Under the pieces are notes generated by a model. The model was given only the letters and a program-made list of their open reading frames with translations, did no database searches and was not told the DNA's origin. A DNA stretch of 57,977 bases from NCBI GenBank assembly GCA_036495685.1, contig DASXMJ010000035.1:1-57977 (forward strand), read 5' to 3'. The translations under genes and the position numbers were made by a program. Shown in pieces: positions 53,792 to 57,977 of this stretch. Position 1 is the stretch's first letter, and every line of letters begins with the position of its first letter. The stretch comes from Candidatus Binataceae bacterium. GTDB lineage: Bacteria; Desulfobacterota; Binatia; Binatales; Binataceae.

Positions 53792-54839
53792 TGACGGAGT
53801 CTTCCGCAGGCGGCTTGCCGAGCTTGATGAGCGCGTCGGCGGGCATGCCTGGCTTGAGTTCATGATTGGGATTATCGACGTCGATCTTGATTCGATACAC
53901 GAGCGTTACGCGTTCCTGGTGGGTCTCGACGCTCTTGGGCGTGAACTCCGCGCTCGACGAGATGAAGGAGATTCGGCCCGGATATTTCTTGCCGGGATAG
54001 GTGTCGGTGGTGACCGTAGCGCCCTGCCCCCAGCGGATCTTGCCGAGATCAGTTTCGCTGACGTAGCCGCGCAACCACACGTGATCGAGATCGGCGAGCG
54101 TCACCACCGGAGTCCCCGGTTGCATCACTTCTCCGAGCTCGGTCTGCCGCACCACGATGACGCCCGAGAACGGCGCGCTCAGCACCGTATAGCCAAGCGT
54201 GATCTTTGTGAGCCGCAACGTTTCTTGCGCATTCTTGACGGCGGCAGCCGCGGCCGAGATATTTTCCTCGCCGACCCCGACCATTGCCTGATCGTGCTTG
54301 AGCGACGCCGCGGATTGCTTGGTCGCGGTCTCGGCGAGGTCGCGGCTCTGCGCCGAGGTCGCGTTCTCTTTCCATAGTTCCTGGTAGCGCTGAAGGTCGA
54401 CGTTCTTTTCCGCGAAGTCGGCCTGATCGTTGGCGACGGTGTGCTGTGCCGCGAGCAGGTTCTGCCGCGCTGACGCGAGTTGCTGTTGCTGGACCTGCAC
54501 GGCGGCTTCGTCGACCGCGACCTGCTGCTTGTAGTTGGAGTCATCGACCCGCGCGATGAGCTGTCCTTTTTCGACCCACTGTCCTTCGTCGAAGGGCAAC
54601 TCAACTATCCGCGAAGTGACGTCCTTGAAACTCACGAGACTTTGATGCGCCTCGATATTGCCGGAGACCATCAATTCACCTGCCGCCACGCCTTGGCGGA
54701 AAATCTGCCAGTAGAGGGCCGCCACACCCGCGCCCGCCAACACGACCAGTGCGAGCAGCAGCGCGCGCTTCCGGGAAGAACGCGGGGTGACGTCGTCGGT
54801 GCCGGTTCTCTGCTGGACGGGGCTGGTTTGGACATTCAT
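53766..54839 (-). CDS. HlyD/EmrA-like membrane-fusion adaptor
   Basis: 357 residues from ATG 54839. A single N-terminal membrane helix (RALLLALVVLAGAGVAALYW) is followed by biotinyl-lipoyl-like half VSGNIEAHQSLVSFKDVTSRIVELPFDEGQWVEKGQLIARVDD. A long Gln/Ala-rich coiled coil (QQVAVDEAAVQVQQQQLASARQ...) comes next, and the second lipoyl half is LSAPFSGVIVVRQTELGEVMQPGTPVVTLADLDHVWLRGYV. It links the inner-membrane exporter to an outer-membrane channel. First gene of the operon, controlled with the divergent TetR gene. Confidence 0.92.
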   Translation of the reverse strand: MNVQTSPVQQRTGTDDVTPRSSRKRALLLALVVLAGAGVAALYWQIFRQGVAAGELMVSGNIEAHQSLVSFKDVTSRIVELPFDEGQWVEKGQLIARVDDSNYKQQVAVDEAAVQVQQQQLASARQNLLAAQHTVANDQADFAEKNVDLQRYQELWKENATSAQSRDLAETATKQSAASLKHDQAMVGVGEENISAAAAAVKNAQETLRLTKITLGYTVLSAPFSGVIVVRQTELGEVMQPGTPVVTLADLDHVWLRGYVSETDLGKIRWGQGATVTTDTYPGKKYPGRISFISSSAEFTPKSVETHQERVTLVYRIKIDVDNPNHELKPGMPADALIKLGKPPAEDSVNGQPVLGH

Positions 54840-54858
54840 CCGCGGGGACGCCTTCAAG

Positions 54859-54884
54859 TTATTGACTTACCAGTCAGTCAATAA
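54859..54884. promoter_or_regulatory. TetR-type operator palindrome
   Basis: TTATTGACT (54859-54867) and AGTCAATAA (54876-54884) are perfect 9-base arms with an 8-base spacer that extends the theme (CCAGTC). It sits between the adaptor gene start (54839) and the TetR start (54898), where one bound repressor can shut both directions. The TTGACT half also resembles a -35 element. Confidence 0.72.
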
Positions 54885-54897
54885 TACGGTCAGAAAT

Positions 54898-55557
54898 GTG
54901 TCAAGCGATCCACTCGCTGCCCGCGCGCAGCGCATTCATCCCTCCGTTCGCCGGCGTCGCAAGGAACAGCGCCCCGGCGAGATTATCGAAGCCGCCATCC
55001 GGGAGTTCTCGCGCCGCGGCTTCGCCGCAACTCGACTGGAGGACGTGGCCGAAAGGGCCGGCGTGACTAAGGGTACCATCTACTTCTACTTCAAAGACAA
55101 AGAGGATCTGTTCAAGGCCGCTGCGCGGAGTTCGCTGGAGCCCGCGCTCAACGAGATCGAAGCGCTCGGCGCGCATTTCGAAGGCTCGGCGGAAGAGTCG
55201 CTCCGCGTCCATCTGAGCGCGGTGTATCCGAAACTAGTGACCAATCCCCGTGCCGGGCAAATTCTGCGACTGATAATCGCCGAGGGTCCGCAGTTTCCGG
55301 AACTCGTCGAATTCTACTATTCGGAGATCATCTCGCGCGGGATCGCAATCCTAAGGCGGGTGCTCGAACGCGGCATCGCGCGCCACGAATTCCGGCTCAC
55401 CGGGGCGGTCGATTTTCCCCAGACCGTCTTCGCTCCTGCTCTCGCCGCGCTCATCTGGAACCTGCTGCTCGGTAAACACCACTCTTTGGACTTCGACGCG
55501 TATGCGCGCACCCACCTCGACCTGGTGCTCAACGGCTTGAAGGTCAAAAGCAAATAG
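54898..55557 (+). CDS. TetR/AcrR-family repressor of the exporter
   Basis: 219 residues from GTG 54898; the frame continues upstream through the operator, and no better start is visible. HTH domain RPGEIIEAAIREFSRRGFAATRLEDVAERAGVTKGTIYFYFKDKEDLFKA, then a helical ligand domain (about 170 residues). It diverges from the HlyD-ABC operon across a perfect palindrome, so it most likely represses that exporter until an exported compound binds. Confidence 0.9.
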   Translation: MSSDPLAARAQRIHPSVRRRRKEQRPGEIIEAAIREFSRRGFAATRLEDVAERAGVTKGTIYFYFKDKEDLFKAAARSSLEPALNEIEALGAHFEGSAEESLRVHLSAVYPKLVTNPRAGQILRLIIAEGPQFPELVEFYYSEIISRGIAILRRVLERGIARHEFRLTGAVDFPQTVFAPALAALIWNLLLGKHHSLDFDAYARTHLDLVLNGLKVKSK

Positions 55558-55628
55558 TGAGCGCTCGCCCCACTCAAGCGTTGACCGGAATGCGTTTCGC
55601 CCCATACCTCGAGAGCGAGGAGGCTCAT

Positions 55629-56140
55629 ATGGACTGCCCCGATGACCGGCCGAAGATCTCGGCAATATCGTTGCCGCTTACGTTGAATTCGACGTTCCCG
55701 AGCAGGCTGCCGAGCCGATCGCACAGTTCTATCGCGATGTCATGGGGGTTGCGGCAAACGGTCCACCAAGAGTCGAGTGCGACTGTCGTGCACGTTCCGG
55801 TGGGAATCGGTCAGGAATTTATCTTCCGCGAGAACGACCGGCCGATTGCCGACTACGACGGCCATCACCTGCAGGTCTACGTGGCGTATTTCTCAGGACC
55901 GCATCGCGAGCTCGACGAACTGTCGTTGATCAAGGAGGAAAGCGACCAGCAGCAATACCGCGTCGAGAGAACATCGTCGATCCTGCCAGCGGTGAGACCG
56001 TGTTCACTATTGAGCACGAAATTCGCCGCATGAGGCATCCGCTGTTCATGCGGCTGATCGTCAATCGCGACCCCGGGCAACGCAGCCTGAACTGTGCTCC
56101 GGGTCACGACGCATTTCTCTGCGCAACGCCGTCGGACTGA
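55629..56140 (+). pseudogene. Frameshifted glyoxalase/VOC-like protein
   Basis: The ATG at 55629 has an ideal ribosome site (GAGGAGG), but homology-like text needs three frame changes. YVEFDVPEQAAEPIAQFYRDVMGVAA is in a second frame after a shift before about 55685. ATVVHVPVGIGQEFIFRENDRPIADYDGHHLQVYVAYFSGPHREL returns to the first frame from about 55760. ENIVDPASGETVFTIEHEIRRMRHPLFMRLIVNRDP is in the second frame from about 55970. Read together they make one vicinal-oxygen-chelate-fold protein of about 170 residues. Either a decayed gene or uncorrected indels. Confidence 0.72.
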
Positions 56141-56147
56141 ACACCGC

Positions 56148-56993
56148 GTGCGCCGCTCTTTCCTGCTCCTTATGCTGGCAGTGGCCAGCGCGGTTCAGAG
56201 TTGGGCAGTCTATCCATGGATGGTACTGCCACCCACCCCTGCTCTGCCCGGGGCCGAACATAGCGGTTTCGCGCCGGTTAACGGAGTTCGTCTGTGGTAT
56301 GCGGAGTTTGGCCAGGGTCCGCCGGTCATCCTGCTCCACGGGGGTCTCGCCAATTCAAATTACTGGGGACTGCAGGTGCGAGCGTTGGCACCGACCTATC
56401 ACGTCATCGTTCTGGACAGCCGTGGTCACGGACGCAGCTCGCGGAACGGTGCGCCGATTGGTTACGACGCGATGGCATCGGACGTGCTCGCTTTGATGGA
56501 CTACCTTCACCTCGACAAGGCGGCCATCGTCGGATGGAGTGATGGAGCGATCATCGGCCTCGATATTACGATTCACCATCCCGAACGGGTCGCGCGGCTC
56601 TACGCTTTTGCGGCGAATTCAAATCCTTCCGGAGTGAAGGAGGTCAGCCGGAGCCCAGTCTTCACCGAGTTTACTGCACGCGCCGCCACCGAATACGCGC
56701 AACTCTCTTCTACTCCCGGTCAATTCAAACAGTTCGTCGGCGATATCGAGCACATGTGGGCGACTCAACCCGACTTCACCGCCGCACAGTTGAAGGGAAT
56801 TGCGCTACCGGTATGGATCGTCGACGCCGACCACGACGAGGCTATCAAGCGGGAGAACACCGACCTGATGGCGTCGTTAATCCCGGGCGCCGGCGAATTG
56901 ATCTTGCCGGAAGTGAGCCACTTTGCATTTCTGCAGGATCCCGTGATGTTCAATCAAACTCTGCTCCGGTTTCTTTCGCCAACTTCCCGCTAG
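56148..56993 (+). CDS. Exported alpha/beta hydrolase
   Basis: 281 residues from GTG 56148 (56094 is an alternative that overlaps the VOC remnant). N-terminal signal (RRSFLLLMLAVASAVQSWAVYPW), then the alpha/beta core: VILLHGGLANSNYW (oxyanion loop), VIVLDSRGHGRSS, nucleophile IVGWSDGAIIGLD (Ser in GWSDG), VWIVDADHDEAI (acid Asp) and EVSHFAFLQDP (His). Probably a periplasmic esterase or lactonase; substrate unknown. Confidence 0.88.
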   Translation: MRRSFLLLMLAVASAVQSWAVYPWMVLPPTPALPGAEHSGFAPVNGVRLWYAEFGQGPPVILLHGGLANSNYWGLQVRALAPTYHVIVLDSRGHGRSSRNGAPIGYDAMASDVLALMDYLHLDKAAIVGWSDGAIIGLDITIHHPERVARLYAFAANSNPSGVKEVSRSPVFTEFTARAATEYAQLSSTPGQFKQFVGDIEHMWATQPDFTAAQLKGIALPVWIVDADHDEAIKRENTDLMASLIPGAGELILPEVSHFAFLQDPVMFNQTLLRFLSPTSR

Positions 56994-57086
56994 GCTGGCT
57001 CGCGCATCGCGAAGGGGTTCGAGTGAGGAGTCAGTCGCCACCTCCAGTGCCCGTACTTGCAAATCATGTGCGTGTACTCCTTTGAA

Positions 57087-57488
57087 ATGGTTAGAATTTT
57101 TCGGCGTTTCCAGCCTGCTACTGGACCGGGACGGGGAAAGGATTATTTTTCTGGCAAGCTGACGATCCTTCTGCTCTTCTGCTCGAACACCTTCATGACG
57201 ATAGCGTGGTACGGCCATCTGCGGTTTCGAGACCGACCGCTGATGCTGGTGATCGTGGTGAGCTGGCTGATTGCCTTTGCGGAGTATTGCTTTCGGGTTC
57301 CCGCGAATCGAATCGGGTACGGGCAATTTTCTGGTTACCAGCTTAAGATCATCCAGGAAGCAATCCCCCTGATCGTCTTTGCCGTCTTCGCCTACTTTTA
57401 TTTGAGGGAGGCGCCGCGTTGGAACTACCTTCTGTCGTTCGTATGTCTTATGGGTGCGGTTATGTTCGCCTTCTGGGGGAGGGTGTAA
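57087..57488 (+). CDS. DUF486 / small DMT-like membrane protein
   Basis: 133 residues from ATG 57087 (alternatives at 57066 and TTG 57057). LTILLLFCSNTFMTIAWYGHLRFRDRPLMLVIVVSWLIAFAEYCFRVPANRIGYG is the DUF486 signature, followed by two more helices (LKIIQEAIPLIVFAVFAYFYL and YLLSFVCLMGAVMFAFWGRV). Family members are usually about 115 residues, so the first 25 residues may be untranslated. Transport substrate unknown. Confidence 0.82.
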   Translation: MVRIFRRFQPATGPGRGKDYFSGKLTILLLFCSNTFMTIAWYGHLRFRDRPLMLVIVVSWLIAFAEYCFRVPANRIGYGQFSGYQLKIIQEAIPLIVFAVFAYFYLREAPRWNYLLSFVCLMGAVMFAFWGRV

Positions 57489-57558
57489 GCTGCGCGCGGG
57501 AAGCGCTGCGGTTACGCTGAGAGAACCGCTGAAGATTTTTCGGGATCTTCGGACGTTT

Positions 57559-57765
57559 ATGAAGCTAGGCGATAAACTGATCGTGGCGGGCGTCGTCTTG
57601 ATACCGCTGGCGCTGTCAGGCTTCTGCGCGTTCGCGGCGCTCAATGCGCTCGAGCGCGCCAGTGTGAATTGGCGCTCCGCTGCGGCGGCTTCGCTTGCCT
57701 TCCTGGTCATTGCCGCGGCCGCTGGCCTCATCACCGCGGGCATCCTGGATAGGAAACAGAAATAG
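57559..57765 (+). CDS. Small two-helix membrane protein
   Basis: 68 residues from ATG 57559: MKLGDKLIVAGVVLIPLALSGFCAFAALNAL and RSAAAASLAFLVIAAAAGLITAGIL are two membrane helices with a short polar loop and a basic end (DRKQK). The longer open frame from 57454 overlaps the DUF486 gene in another phase and is less likely. Unknown function. Nothing recognisable in the remaining 212 bases to the window end. Confidence 0.55.
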   Translation: MKLGDKLIVAGVVLIPLALSGFCAFAALNALERASVNWRSAAAASLAFLVIAAAAGLITAGILDRKQK

Positions 57766-57977
57766 CTACACGACCGGACCCGCGCCTTTTGATCGCGGCA
57801 CCGGCAGGGCGACTGTGGTCCAAACGGTATCCAACCCCAGGTAACCCGAGACAATCTTCACGCACGTCGATCGGCGAAGAGGCTTGAATTTCCCGACTCA
57901 GGCGATTTCAGGTGACGGTCGCGTTTACCTTCGAGGTAATTGTCACCCGCGAAATCGTGGTCCATGCTCAGGTTGAT

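Overview
The window is about 58 kb of GC-rich chromosomal DNA from a Gram-negative-type bacterium. Signs of this are a twin-arginine molybdoenzyme, a lipobox lipoprotein, an HlyD-type adaptor and a Spy-like periplasmic protein. The mix of luciferase-like (F420/FMN) oxidoreductases, metal-dependent amidohydrolases, a Rieske oxygenase, amidases and a PrkA-YeaH-SpoVR operon resembles uncultured soil lineages once filed under Deltaproteobacteria (for example Binatota). That placement is inference only; no rRNA or marker gene is present. I see no tRNA, rRNA, CRISPR array, insertion sequence or prophage.

Layout. 0-7 kb: a DNA alkylation repair protein, a glycine-zipper protein, an LLM oxidoreductase followed by a periplasmic molybdenum oxidoreductase, a divergent PRPP-synthetase-like protein, a decayed alpha/beta hydrolase, a HIT protein and a secreted unknown. 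7-15 kb: a co-directional catabolic operon on the minus strand (GntR/FadR regulator, LigB-type extradiol dioxygenase, SDR, Rieske alpha and beta subunits, ACMSD-like amidohydrolase, acyl-CoA dehydrogenase) with a divergent zinc-free quinone oxidoreductase. Two TGGT-N3-ACCA-type sites lie between the divergent genes. 15-17.5 kb: a nearly 1 kb gene-free stretch with an orphan intrinsic terminator, then a hybrid histidine kinase. 18-32 kb: LLM oxidoreductases, amidohydrolases, aldo/keto reductase, Gfo/Idh/MocA oxidoreductase, glutathione-reductase-like enzyme, a methyltransferase, an EamA transporter and two tandem paralogous amidases.

32-39 kb: an MBL hydrolase, then prkA-yeaH-spoVR with a small unknown gene directly behind, under a recognisable sigma70-like promoter. 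39-45 kb: a zinc-ribbon mini-protein, then a tightly coupled operon of circularly permuted ATP-grasp, alpha-E and transglutaminase-like proteins. A P1/DmpA-type peptidase meets this operon tail to tail and a chagasin-like protease inhibitor lies beyond it. This is the most intriguing module, a candidate peptide synthesis and turnover system. 45-50 kb: a GNA1162-like lipoprotein, a methyltransferase and an ECF sigma / zinc-finger anti-sigma / Spy-like operon ending in a strong terminator. 49.6-55.6 kb: a YbhGFSR-like ABC exporter (adaptor, two ATPases, two permeases) diverging from a TetR regulator across a perfect palindrome. 55.6-58 kb: a frameshifted glyoxalase-fold gene, an exported alpha/beta hydrolase and two small membrane proteins.

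How the genes fit together: the left and middle parts look like a catabolic/detoxification island built around aromatic-ring oxidation and hydrolysis of amides and ring-cleavage products. The right part holds stress, envelope and export functions. Most starts were set by Shine-Dalgarno sequences, translational overlaps and family N-termini. All functional names rest on motifs recognised by eye, with no database search.
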